A stretch of 5,072 nt of DNA from an uncultured Oscillospiraceae bacterium (GCA_910578575.1 CAJTQP010000100.1:1-5072); one strand, 5' to 3'; positions 1-5,040 are shown, counted from the stretch's first letter. Made by a program: numbers and translations. Notes: generated by a model from the sequence alone, not told the origin.

Positions 1-39
1 CTTTGGTTCATCATTCCCATTTGGAGGTGAAACAACCGT

Positions 40-576
40 ATGCCAAACGCAAAGATCCTCAGCGAGAAGCAGGCCATCGTGGCTGAACTCACCGAGAAGC
101 TCCAGAACGCCGCTGCCGGCGTCATCGTGGACTACCGCGGCATCACCGTGGCAGAGGACACCGAGCTGCGCGCCAAGATGCGCGAGGCCGGGGTGGACTA
201 CTTCGTCATGAAGAACACCCTGTCCCGCTTCGCCGTGAAGAACGCTGGACTGGGCGAGCTGTGTGACGTGCTCAAGGGCACCACATCCATCGCTCTGTGC
301 CAGGGGGACCCTGTGGCCGCCGCCAAGGTGGTCAGCGAGTTCTCCAAAAAGCTGGCCGCCCAGGAGAAGTTCACCGTAAAAGCTGGCTTCGTGGACGGCA
401 AGGTCATCGACGCCGCCGGTGTCAAGGCCCTGGCTGACCTGCCCAGCAAGGAAGTCCTGGTGGCTACCGTCCTGGGTACCCTTATCGCTCCCGTTCGCGG
501 CCTGGCCACTGTGCTGGACGCTAACATCTCCGGCCTGGCCCGTGTCGTGCAGGCCATTGCCGACCAGAAGGCTTAA
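40..576 (+). CDS. rplJ: Large-subunit ribosomal protein L10 (uL10)
   Basis: This gene encodes L10, which anchors the flexible stalk of the 50S subunit to 23S rRNA and carries the L7/L12 dimers that recruit translation factors. The 178-residue product is within the usual bacterial range. Visible family features are the N-terminal segment starting MPNAKILSEKQ, the VIVDYRGIT strand (about residues 28-36), VMKNTLSRFA (56-65), LKGTTSIA (78-85), LADLPSKEVL (131-140), and a long C-terminal helix from about 150 to the end that in the family binds L7/L12. The start is set by GGAGGTGA at 23-30, nine bases before the ATG. rplL follows after 55 bases, as in almost all bacteria, and no terminator lies between them. 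In the family, L10 with L7/L12 represses its own operon through a leader RNA; only 39 bases of leader are present, so that cannot be judged. The identification is firm. Confidence 0.98.
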   Translation: MPNAKILSEKQAIVAELTEKLQNAAAGVIVDYRGITVAEDTELRAKMREAGVDYFVMKNTLSRFAVKNAGLGELCDVLKGTTSIALCQGDPVAAAKVVSEFSKKLAAQEKFTVKAGFVDGKVIDAAGVKALADLPSKEVLVATVLGTLIAPVRGLATVLDANISGLARVVQAIADQKA

Positions 577-631
577 CGCCTCTGCCTGAACACATAAACA
601 ATTTTTACTTTATCTTTGGAGGTACACTATT

Positions 632-1012
632 ATGGCTAGCGAAAAGATCACCGCTATGATCGAAGAGATCAAGACCCTCACCGTTCTGGAGCTGTCCGAG
701 CTGGTTCACGCTCTGGAGGACGAGTTCGGCGTTTCCGCCGCTGCTCCTGTTGCTGTCGCCGCTGCCGGCGCTGCTCCCGCTGCTGAGGCCGCTGCTGAGA
801 AGACCGAGTTCGACGTGGTCCTGGCTGACTTCGGCGCTGAGAAGATCAAGGTCATCAAGGCTGTCCGTGAGATCACCGGCCTGGGCCTGGCTGACGCCAA
901 GGCTCTGGTTGAGTCCGCTCCTAAGGCCATCAAGGAAGGCGTGTCCAAGGACGACGCTGAGGCCCTGAAGAAGCAGCTGGAAGAGGTCGGCGCAAAGGTC
1001 GAGCTGAAGTAA
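632..1012 (+). CDS. rplL: Large-subunit ribosomal protein L7/L12 (bL12)
   Basis: This gene encodes the multicopy stalk protein L7/L12, which binds as dimers to the C-terminal helix of L10 and stimulates GTP hydrolysis by elongation factors. The product has 126 residues, the normal size. An N-terminal dimerisation helix region (about 1-34, including TVLELSELVHALEDEFGV) is followed by an Ala-rich hinge (about 35-57) and the globular C-terminal domain (about 58-126), with the factor-binding segment KVIKAVREITGLGLADAKAL and the ending KKQLEEVGAKVELK. GGAGGT at 618-623 lies eight bases before the ATG and fixes the start. The gene is co-transcribed with rplJ and is followed 19 bases after its stop by a strong terminator. 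In many bacteria rpoB would come next, but here an unrelated convergent gene does. The identification is firm. Confidence 0.98.
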   Translation: MASEKITAMIEEIKTLTVLELSELVHALEDEFGVSAAAPVAVAAAGAAPAAEAAAEKTEFDVVLADFGAEKIKVIKAVREITGLGLADAKALVESAPKAIKEGVSKDDAEALKKQLEEVGAKVELK

Positions 1013-1031
1013 GTTATCCTTACAGTTGTTC

Positions 1032-1068
1032 AAAAGCGCGTTGCAGGTGTTCTGCAACGCGCTTTTTT
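1032..1068 (+). terminator. Intrinsic terminator of rplJ-rplL, probably bidirectional
   Basis: A perfect 11-bp stem (GCGCGTTGCAG at 1036-1046 with CTGCAACGCGC at 1052-1062) closes a five-base loop GTGTT and is followed by six T. AAAA before the stem can pair with the T tract to lengthen it. On the - strand the same hairpin ends in four T, so it can also stop the convergent XRE gene, whose stop codon (1068-1070) touches the last T of the tract. One hairpin therefore appears to serve both transcripts. Confidence 0.95.
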
Positions 1069-1313
1069 CATTCCTCTCCCAGGCGGTTTCCGAGCTGGCT
1101 TGTGGGGTGTATGCCGAAGTATTTCCATATATGAAAAAAGATGTTTACCGAAAGCAGTTTTGGTAATTCCCCGTTCTCAATACGATCCAGTGTTTTTACC
1201 CCGATTCCCAGAATAGAAGCCATTTCCCTTTTGCTAAGTCCATTGCTTTCTCTGATCCAAATCACATTGTGGACAAAGTTTTTCCAGTCCAGACTTTCCT
1301 CTAGCGGATTCAT
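1068..1313 (-). CDS. Small XRE-family helix-turn-helix regulator
   Basis: The 81-residue product is essentially one Cro/C1 (XRE)-type DNA-binding domain and probably acts as a transcriptional repressor. The second helix (about SKREMASILGI, residues 27-37), the turn, and the recognition helix (about VKTLDRIENGELP, 39-51) match the family pattern; the C-terminal part (SVNIFFHIWKYFGIHPTSQL) fits the last helices of the fold and may serve dimerisation. There is no added sensor or peptidase domain. The start is supported by AAGGAA (1325-1330 on the opposite strand), 11 bases upstream. The gene has its own promoter, overlapped by a palindrome that is a reasonable autoregulatory operator. It lies just downstream of a toxin-antitoxin operon in the same direction, but a terminator separates them. 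It could instead be an orphan HigA-type antitoxin or a remnant of a mobile element. The family is fairly sure; the targets are unknown. Confidence 0.85.
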   Translation of the reverse strand: MNPLEESLDWKNFVHNVIWIRESNGLSKREMASILGIGVKTLDRIENGELPKLLSVNIFFHIWKYFGIHPTSQLGNRLGEE

Positions 1314-1382
1314 AGCTGATACACTTCCTTAAATTGATTTCCTTTTCAGGCAGATCAATTTTACACCATTTTGAATCCTTAT

Positions 1383-1410
1383 ATTGTATTTTACATCTAA
1401 TTGATGTAAA
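1383..1410 (-). promoter_or_regulatory. Promoter of the XRE gene with overlapping palindromic operator
   Basis: On the - strand, TTTACA (1405-1410) and TACAAT (1383-1388) are separated by 16 bases, a good sigma-A-type match about 70 bases before the XRE start codon. A palindrome at 1390-1410, with 8-bp perfect arms TTTACATC and GATGTAAA around a five-base centre, covers the -35 element and most of the spacer, where a bound repressor would block RNA polymerase. The likely ligand is the XRE protein itself (inference). A related half-site, TGTAAAATTGATC on the - strand, lies downstream of the promoter at about 1353-1365. Confidence 0.65.
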
Positions 1411-1439
1411 GGAAAATGGGCCGCCAAAATTGGCGGCCC
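1408..1439 (-). terminator. Intrinsic terminator of the toxin-antitoxin operon
   Basis: GGGCCGCCAA (1418-1427) and TTGGCGGCCC (1430-1439) form a very GC-rich hairpin (9 bp with a four-base loop, or 10 bp with two unpaired bases). On the - strand it is followed by ATTTTCCTTT, a T-rich tail; on the + strand no T run follows. It lies 15 bases beyond the stop of the third gene of the operon. Its T-rich tail overlaps the -35 element of the XRE promoter, so the two units are packed without spare sequence. Confidence 0.8.
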
Positions 1440-1453
1440 TTCATAATCCTTAT

Positions 1454-1714
1454 TTAAGATTTCAACCCAAATTTCGCTGTTAAGCCAAACTCATCGGCCA
1501 GGGCAAGGAGCTTGGCATCGTCTTTTGCCGCCGCTTGGAGCTCCGCGACACGGTTCAAGGGAACGAGAAGGTCCAGCAATGCCCCATAAAGAGCACTGGC
1601 CTCTTTTCGACCCTTCCGGCGGCCTTCCTGGCGACCCTGCTGTCTGGCCTCCCGTGCTTTCTCCTTCAATCCCATTTCCCAAATTTCTTCCTGGCTAAAG
1701 AGCAGTTCCATCAT
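1454..1714 (-). CDS. Small charged protein of unknown function, third gene of the toxin-antitoxin operon
   Basis: The 86-residue product is not assigned to a family with confidence. It opens with an amphipathic segment (MMELLFSQEEIWEMGLKEKA), continues with a Gly-Arg-rich charged tract with a period of about four residues (QQGRQEGRRKGRKE, residues 25-38), and ends in two predicted helices (ALYGALLDLLVPLNRVAELQ and DDAKLLALADEFGL). No membrane segment or signal peptide is seen. The charged tract resembles the C-terminal tails of Rpn/PD-(D/E)XK-type putative transposase nucleases of Firmicutes, so this may be a surviving tail fragment: the frame stays open upstream for ten more codons (SLSRRKEVID) to a stop at 1745-1747. 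Against that, AAGGAGGT (1722-1729) sits seven to eight bases before the first ATG, so it is well set for translation. It begins 33 bases after the toxin gene and precedes the operon terminator, so it is probably co-transcribed with the toxin. Confidence 0.6.
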   Translation of the reverse strand: MMELLFSQEEIWEMGLKEKAREARQQGRQEGRRKGRKEASALYGALLDLLVPLNRVAELQAAAKDDAKLLALADEFGLTAKFGLKS

Positions 1715-1747
1715 ATCAATGACCTCCTTCCGGCGGGACAGGCTTTA

Positions 1748-2059
1748 TCACTCCAAAAGTGATTCATAATTTCGCCTTGCATAAACTACACGGGCTACTG
1801 AAACCAGTCGTTTCCCTTCATCTACCCTATAAAACATCAAATAATTGCGAATCAATATCTTTCGATATTCATATTTCAACGGTCTAGCTGGTGTATATAC
1901 GGGATTCGCATACGGAAAATCTAATATACTATCCCCTGCCTTTATCAGTTCCGCCGCCAATTGATTTGCGGCAACAGTATTCCTCAGTTCTTCACTGATA
2001 TATCGCACAGCTTCTACCATGTCTCGCTGAGCCGCAGGCAGATACTCCAGCTCATACAT
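1748..2059 (-). CDS. RelE/ParE-family type II toxin
   Basis: The 103-residue product matches the RelE/ParE toxin superfamily, whose members either cleave mRNA on the ribosome (RelE) or poison DNA gyrase (ParE); which applies here cannot be told from sequence. Visible features are the first strand YELEYLPAAQRDM, the helical hairpin with AVRYISEELRNTVAANQLAAEL (residues about 17-38), then RPLKYEYRKILIRNYLMFYRVDE (59-81) and the final strand with VSVARVVYARRNYESLL (86-102), which carries the family's typical R-x-x-x-x-RR ending. The start at 2059 is preferred because GGAGGA (2067-2072) lies seven bases upstream. An ATG at 2074 would add five residues but contains that ribosome binding site within its first codons. 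The gene overlaps the end of the antitoxin gene by eight bases, which implies translational coupling. The protein looks intact. The toxin family is clear; activity is inferred. Confidence 0.9.
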   Translation of the reverse strand: MYELEYLPAAQRDMVEAVRYISEELRNTVAANQLAAELIKAGDSILDFPYANPVYTPARPLKYEYRKILIRNYLMFYRVDEGKRLVSVARVVYARRNYESLLE

Positions 2060-2330
2060 CTGAATTTCCTCCAATCGCCTCCCGCATTGCCTTCCATACT
2101 TCTTTTGAGGAGTAGCGTTTGTCCGTTAGTTCCGCCTCTCTCTCTGCTTCTTGGAGTTTGAAATATACCTCACTGTCAAATTGCATCGACTCAAAGGCCT
2201 CCATGCTCAAAACGACCATATCTCCATATCCGTTTTTCGTTAAAAAAACGGGCTGTGCCGTCTCATGGACGGTCTTTGAAATATCCGCAAAGTGATTCCG
2301 TAAATCGGAAACCGGTCTAATCATCTTCAT
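2052..2330 (-). CDS. Phd/YefM-family antitoxin
   Basis: The 92-residue product is a Phd/YefM-type antitoxin, expected to bind and neutralise the toxin encoded next to it and to repress their common promoter. The N-terminal DNA-binding and dimerisation region is recognisable: MIRPVSDLRNHFADISKTVH, then QPVFLTKNGYGDMVVLSMEAFE (about residues 26-47). The C-terminal part (about 48-92) is charged and helical (SEVYFKLQEAEREAEL), as expected for the toxin-wrapping segment. GGGAGG (2338-2343) is seven bases before the ATG at 2330, which I take as the start. A GTG at 2345 would add five residues but includes the ribosome binding site, and a second ATG at 2324 is also possible. The gene is first in the operon, as is usual for this class, and its last codons overlap the toxin start. 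The family call is strong and the pairing with the toxin follows from the overlap. Confidence 0.9.
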   Translation of the reverse strand: MKMIRPVSDLRNHFADISKTVHETAQPVFLTKNGYGDMVVLSMEAFESMQFDSEVYFKLQEAEREAELTDKRYSSKEVWKAMREAIGGNSDV

Positions 2331-2347
2331 GAAAACACCTCCCACTT

Positions 2348-2378
2348 CTATTTTATCGTAATTACGCTAAAATAGCAA
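2348..2378 (-). promoter_or_regulatory. Promoter and palindromic operator of the toxin-antitoxin operon
   Basis: On the - strand, TTGCTA (2373-2378) and TAAAAT (2350-2355) are separated by exactly 17 bases. Nearly the whole core promoter lies inside a 28-bp palindrome (2348-2375): outer arms CTATTTTA and TAAAATAG and inner CGTAA/TTACG pair perfectly, with one mismatched position per arm. The expected transcript start, near 2343, is at the antitoxin ribosome binding site, so the leader would be only about a dozen bases. The arrangement fits repression by the antitoxin or the toxin-antitoxin complex, as known for Phd/YefM systems. Confidence 0.85.
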
Positions 2379-2388
2379 CAGCTCCCTC

Positions 2389-3510
2389 TCAAATGGGAAT
2401 CGCCCGGATCATCAACTTGTCGCAGACCTCGTCGATGTTGTTCCGGTCGATCTCCGCCCGCTCCATGGTCTCCTTCACCTTGTCCACCATGGAAGGCCGG
2501 TTCAAATCGCTGAGCTCGCCCATGACCCCCAGCCGCCGGCCCAGGCGGAAGATGTTCTGGGTGGATTCTGGCAAATCCAAAAAGCGGTCGATGAGGGCCA
2601 GCATCTTGGGTTTGTCCTCCGGCAGGCGGCCCCGGAGCTCCAGGAGGATGTTCAGGATGTGGTCGCTGTCCACCACGCTGGTGATCCCCTCCAAGCTCTC
2701 GATGAACAGGCGGATCTCATGGATGGTCTCGATGTCATTGGGCCGGGTAAGGAGGCCCGTTTCATAGTCCTCATACATCTCCAAGCTCTCCGCCAGGGCC
2801 ATGGAGCGGATGCGGATAAAGTTGGGGTTAATCTGGTTCAAGGCATCGGCGGTGTCCAGGGCGCTGGCGCGGGCGTACTCTCTGCCCCCCATGCCGGGCA
2901 TATAGAACTCGTTGATCTCGATACCCGCTGCCATGGCCTTTTGCCCCGCTTCGATCTGCACCTGCTTGGTGACACCCTTGCGCATCAGCTTCAAAATATA
3001 GTCGTTCCCCGTCTCCATGCCGATGTGGAAGCGGTTCAGTCCCAGTTCCCGGTAGCGTTTCAGCCGCTCCAGGCTCAGGCGGTGGATGGTGTCGGAGCGG
3101 GCGTAGGTGGTGATGCGCCGAATCTGGGGGAAGGTCTGGTTCAGGTATTCCAGCACTTCGATCATCCCATCCGGGGCCATGAGGATGCTATTGGCATCCT
3201 GGAAGAACACCGACTGCATCCCGCTTTGGAGCCAGTGATAGGCCATGTAACAGGCCTCCTGGTCCGCTGCGGACATCTGGGGCTTGCCCTTTTCCCTGCC
3301 TTGGAACACATCGATCCAATATTTCACGCAGTCAATGTCCTTCTTGATGTCCTCCGCTGTCCTGGGGCTGAAGGGTACATCCCGGTAAAAGCCGCAAAAG
3401 CGGCACTTGTTCCAGCCACAGCCCCGGTTGATGCGCAACAGCAGGCTATATGCCTCGCTGGGCGGGCGGATGGGGCCCAGTTCAAAGCCCTCATAGCGTT
3501 CCTTCCCCAT
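2389..3510 (-). CDS. Radical SAM protein of unknown substrate, with CX4CX2C cluster motif
   Basis: The 373-residue product is a radical S-adenosylmethionine enzyme, expected to bind a [4Fe-4S] cluster and cleave SAM to a 5'-deoxyadenosyl radical; the substrate is unknown. The N-terminal motif NRGCGWNKCRFCGFY gives cysteines 31, 36 and 39 with CX4CX2C spacing rather than the canonical CX3CX2C. Further features of the Elp3/HemN-like barrel are VFFQDANSIL (about 101-110), a glycine-containing strand FHIGMETGNDYILKLMRKG (161-179) and EFYMPGMGG (201-209). The last 120 residues are helical without recognisable motifs; no B12-binding, SPASM cluster or TRAM domain is seen. AAAGGAGG (3519-3526) lies eight bases before the ATG. 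The gene is divergent from the CofE-like gene, and no terminator separates its end from the toxin-antitoxin promoter 11 bases downstream. Cofactor chemistry is well supported; any pathway role would be a guess. Confidence 0.9.
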   Translation of the reverse strand: MGKERYEGFELGPIRPPSEAYSLLLRINRGCGWNKCRFCGFYRDVPFSPRTAEDIKKDIDCVKYWIDVFQGREKGKPQMSAADQEACYMAYHWLQSGMQSVFFQDANSILMAPDGMIEVLEYLNQTFPQIRRITTYARSDTIHRLSLERLKRYRELGLNRFHIGMETGNDYILKLMRKGVTKQVQIEAGQKAMAAGIEINEFYMPGMGGREYARASALDTADALNQINPNFIRIRSMALAESLEMYEDYETGLLTRPNDIETIHEIRLFIESLEGITSVVDSDHILNILLELRGRLPEDKPKMLALIDRFLDLPESTQNIFRLGRRLGVMGELSDLNRPSMVDKVKETMERAEIDRNNIDEVCDKLMIRAIPI

Positions 3511-3542
3511 GGTCTGTTCCTCCTTTTGCCTCTGGTTGCATC

Positions 3543-3583
3543 ATAATAGCTGCTATTATACAGGAAAAGCCGCCCAAGGGCAA
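3543..3583 (-). promoter_or_regulatory. Promoter of the radical SAM gene, overlapped by a palindrome
   Basis: On the - strand, TTGCCC (3578-3583) and a consensus TATAAT (3555-3560) are 17 bases apart, with the predicted start near 3548, about 38 bases before the ATG. A perfect palindrome, ATAATAGC and GCTATTAT around one base (3543-3559), covers the downstream part of the -10 element and the predicted start point. It could be an operator, or a small hairpin at the 5' end of the message. Confidence 0.7.
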
Positions 3584-3585
3584 GC

Positions 3586-3625
3586 GGGGAATTTTGTCTT
3601 CCCCAGGGGGAAAATTTCCCCCTGG
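3586..3625. repeat. Intergenic palindromes between divergent promoters
   Basis: A 23-bp perfect palindrome (3603-3625) has arms CCAGGGGGAAA and TTTCCCCCTGG around a single A. Its left end overlaps a second, weaker inverted repeat, GGGGAA (3586-3591) with TTCCCC (3599-3604). Neither is followed by a T run on either strand, so these are not ordinary terminators. The 23-bp palindrome is centred about 66-69 bases upstream of both predicted transcript starts, which would suit a shared regulator site (inference). Confidence 0.55.
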
Positions 3626-3647
3626 ACGGAAAAATGCGAAAAAAAGG

Positions 3648-3676
3648 TTGCTATTGCGCCCAACACTCTGTATAAT
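3648..3676 (+). promoter_or_regulatory. Promoter of the CofE-like gene
   Basis: TTGCTA (3648-3653) and a consensus TATAAT (3671-3676) are spaced by 17 bases. An A-rich stretch at about 3630-3645 just upstream could act as an UP element. The predicted start near 3683 gives a leader of about 73 bases, A/C-rich and without evident secondary structure, so no riboswitch or attenuator is called. Confidence 0.75.
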
Positions 3677-3755
3677 AATTGCGGTGTTTTTCATCAAACT
3701 ACCATTCCCTACCAACAATATCGAGCAAATCAACAACAAATTGGAGGATACAACC

Positions 3756-4931
3756 ATGGCAGGCGTGATTTCCAGAGGCATCCAGGGCCCCATCATTCGG
3801 GAGGGCGACGATATTGTCGACCTGGTCGTCAAGAGCGTATACGCATCAGAAAAGGAGGACGGCTACAGCCTCAAGGATCGGGATATCATCGCCGTCACTG
3901 AGTCCGTGGTAGCCCGTGCCCAGGGCAACTATGTCAGTGTGGACCAGGTGGCCCAGGATATCCAGAACAAATTCGGCAGCAAGAAGCTGGGACTGGTCTT
4001 CCCCATCCTCAGCCGCAACCGCTTCTCCGTGACCTTAAAAGCCATCGCACGGGCGATGGACGAGGTGGTGGTGCTGTTCAGCTACCCCAACGACGAGGTG
4101 GGCAACCCCCTCATGGCCCGCGCCGCCTATGTCAAGCACAAGTATGACGACGCCGGCTCCTACGATGAGGCCAGCTTCGTGGCCACCTTCGGCTCCCCTG
4201 TCCATCCCTTCACCGGGGTGAACTACTTGGACTTCTACCGGGACGTCATTGAGGGCGAAGGGGCCAAGGCCACCTTCCTCTTCTCCAACGACTGCCGCGC
4301 CATCGCCGCAGCCTGCGACCACATCCTCTGCTGTGATATCCACACCCGTCAGGAGACCCGGAACACCCTGGCGGAGATGGGGAAAACCGTCTACACCCTG
4401 GCGGACATCATGTCCGCCCCCATTGACGGCAGCGGCTGTCATGAGGCCTACGGCCTGTTGGGCTCCAACAAGGCCACCGAGGAGAAATTAAAACTCTTCC
4501 CCCGGAACTGCCAGCCGGTGGTGGACGGCATCCAGGCCCGCATCCAAAAGGAACGGGGCATCCAGGTGGAGGCCATGATCTACGGTGACGGCGCCTTCAA
4601 AGACCCCGTGGGGGGGATTTGGGAATTGGCAGACCCTGTGGTCTCCCCGGCCTATACCGCAGGCTTGGCAGGCCGTCCCAATGAGCTGAAGCTGAAGTAT
4701 CTGGCGGACAACGACTTTGCCGACCTCTCCGGTGAGGAACTGAAAACCGCCATCCGCCAAGAGATCCAGAGCAAGAACGCCGACCTGGTGGGGGACATGA
4801 GCTCTGAGGGCACCACCCCCCGGCAGTATACGGACCTGCTGGGCTCTCTCTGCGACCTAACCTCCGGCTCCGGCGACAAGGGCACCCCTTTCATCGTCAT
4901 CCAGAATTATTTCAAAAATTACGCAGAATAA
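3756..4931 (+). CDS. CofE-like protein (coenzyme F420-0:L-glutamate ligase family), long Firmicutes type
   Basis: The 391-residue product resembles the F420-0:gamma-glutamyl ligase family, whose archaeal members add glutamate to F420-0 using GTP. Supporting segments are the N-terminal REGDDIVDLVV (15-25), DRDIIAVTESVVARAQGN (41-58), LSRNRF (85-90), and the late region MIYGDGAFKDPVGGIWELADP (274-294), comparable to the family's substrate and metal-binding loops. The protein is clearly longer than archaeal CofE (about 250 residues), with a cysteine-containing middle section (CRAIAAACDHILCCD, 180-194) and an extra C-terminal part. No signal peptide or membrane segment is seen. GGAGGA (3743-3748), seven bases before the ATG, fixes the start; the frame is open upstream to 3450, but that stretch overlaps the divergent radical SAM gene and intergenic promoters. 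Clostridia of this kind are not known to make F420, so the real substrate may be another acceptor, such as a folate or other glutamylated cofactor (inference). Family fairly sure, function open. Confidence 0.8.
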   Translation: MAGVISRGIQGPIIREGDDIVDLVVKSVYASEKEDGYSLKDRDIIAVTESVVARAQGNYVSVDQVAQDIQNKFGSKKLGLVFPILSRNRFSVTLKAIARAMDEVVVLFSYPNDEVGNPLMARAAYVKHKYDDAGSYDEASFVATFGSPVHPFTGVNYLDFYRDVIEGEGAKATFLFSNDCRAIAAACDHILCCDIHTRQETRNTLAEMGKTVYTLADIMSAPIDGSGCHEAYGLLGSNKATEEKLKLFPRNCQPVVDGIQARIQKERGIQVEAMIYGDGAFKDPVGGIWELADPVVSPAYTAGLAGRPNELKLKYLADNDFADLSGEELKTAIRQEIQSKNADLVGDMSSEGTTPRQYTDLLGSLCDLTSGSGDKGTPFIVIQNYFKNYAE

Positions 4932-4937
4932 CCTTCC

Positions 4938-4975
4938 GGGGACAGGCGCACGCAAGTGTTCCTGTCCCCTTTATC
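4938..4975 (+). terminator. Intrinsic terminator after the CofE-like gene
   Basis: GGGGACAGG (4938-4946) and CCTGTCCCC (4961-4969) form a perfect 9-bp stem beginning six bases after the stop codon. The 14-base loop can add an inner CAC/GTG stem capped by GCAA, a GNRA-type tetraloop. The trailing TTTAT is a weak T run, so termination may be partial. Confidence 0.75.
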
Positions 4976-5010
4976 TCCCCCCGACGCTTTGGAAAAAAGA
5001 TGGGATTCCC

Positions 5011-5040
5011 TTGACAGGGATACCCTACCCAAAGTATAAT
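5011..5040 (+). promoter_or_regulatory. Consensus sigma-A-type promoter of the next gene
   Basis: TTGACA (5011-5016) and TATAAT (5035-5040) both match consensus exactly, with an 18-base spacer. The predicted start near 5047 leaves a leader of roughly 20 bases before the next ATG. By sequence this is the strongest promoter in the window. Confidence 0.85.

Noticed and set aside
1..39. Possible L10 leader RNA before rplJ
   Set aside because: Only 39 bases are present, enough for the ribosome binding site but not for the structured leader, so it cannot be supported.
605..1057. - strand open frame of 150 codons opposite rplL
   Set aside because: It is antisense to rplL and runs through the rplL terminator; its Ser/Leu/Gly-rich product is what reversed rplL codons would give.
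1314..1453. Small RNA or additional gene between the XRE gene and the third gene of the operon
   Set aside because: The stretch is accounted for by a ribosome binding site, a promoter with palindrome and a terminator; no convincing open frame or separate RNA structure was seen.
2060..2074. Upstream ATG start for the toxin
   Set aside because: The GGAGGA ribosome binding site lies within the first codons of this version and is correctly spaced only for the ATG at 2059.
2659..3546. Long + strand open frame of 295 codons opposite the radical SAM gene
   Set aside because: It is antisense to a clear protein family member, and its translation is a GC-rich Val/Ala/His/Leu composition with no recognisable domain, typical of a shadow frame.
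3603..3625. 23-bp palindrome as a transcription terminator
   Set aside because: No T run follows on either strand and no transcript is expected to reach it from either side.
3450..3755. N-terminal extension of the CofE-like reading frame back to 3450
   Set aside because: The extension overlaps the divergent radical SAM gene and crosses both promoters and the palindromes; the ATG at 3756 has a well-spaced GGAGGA, and family similarity begins there.
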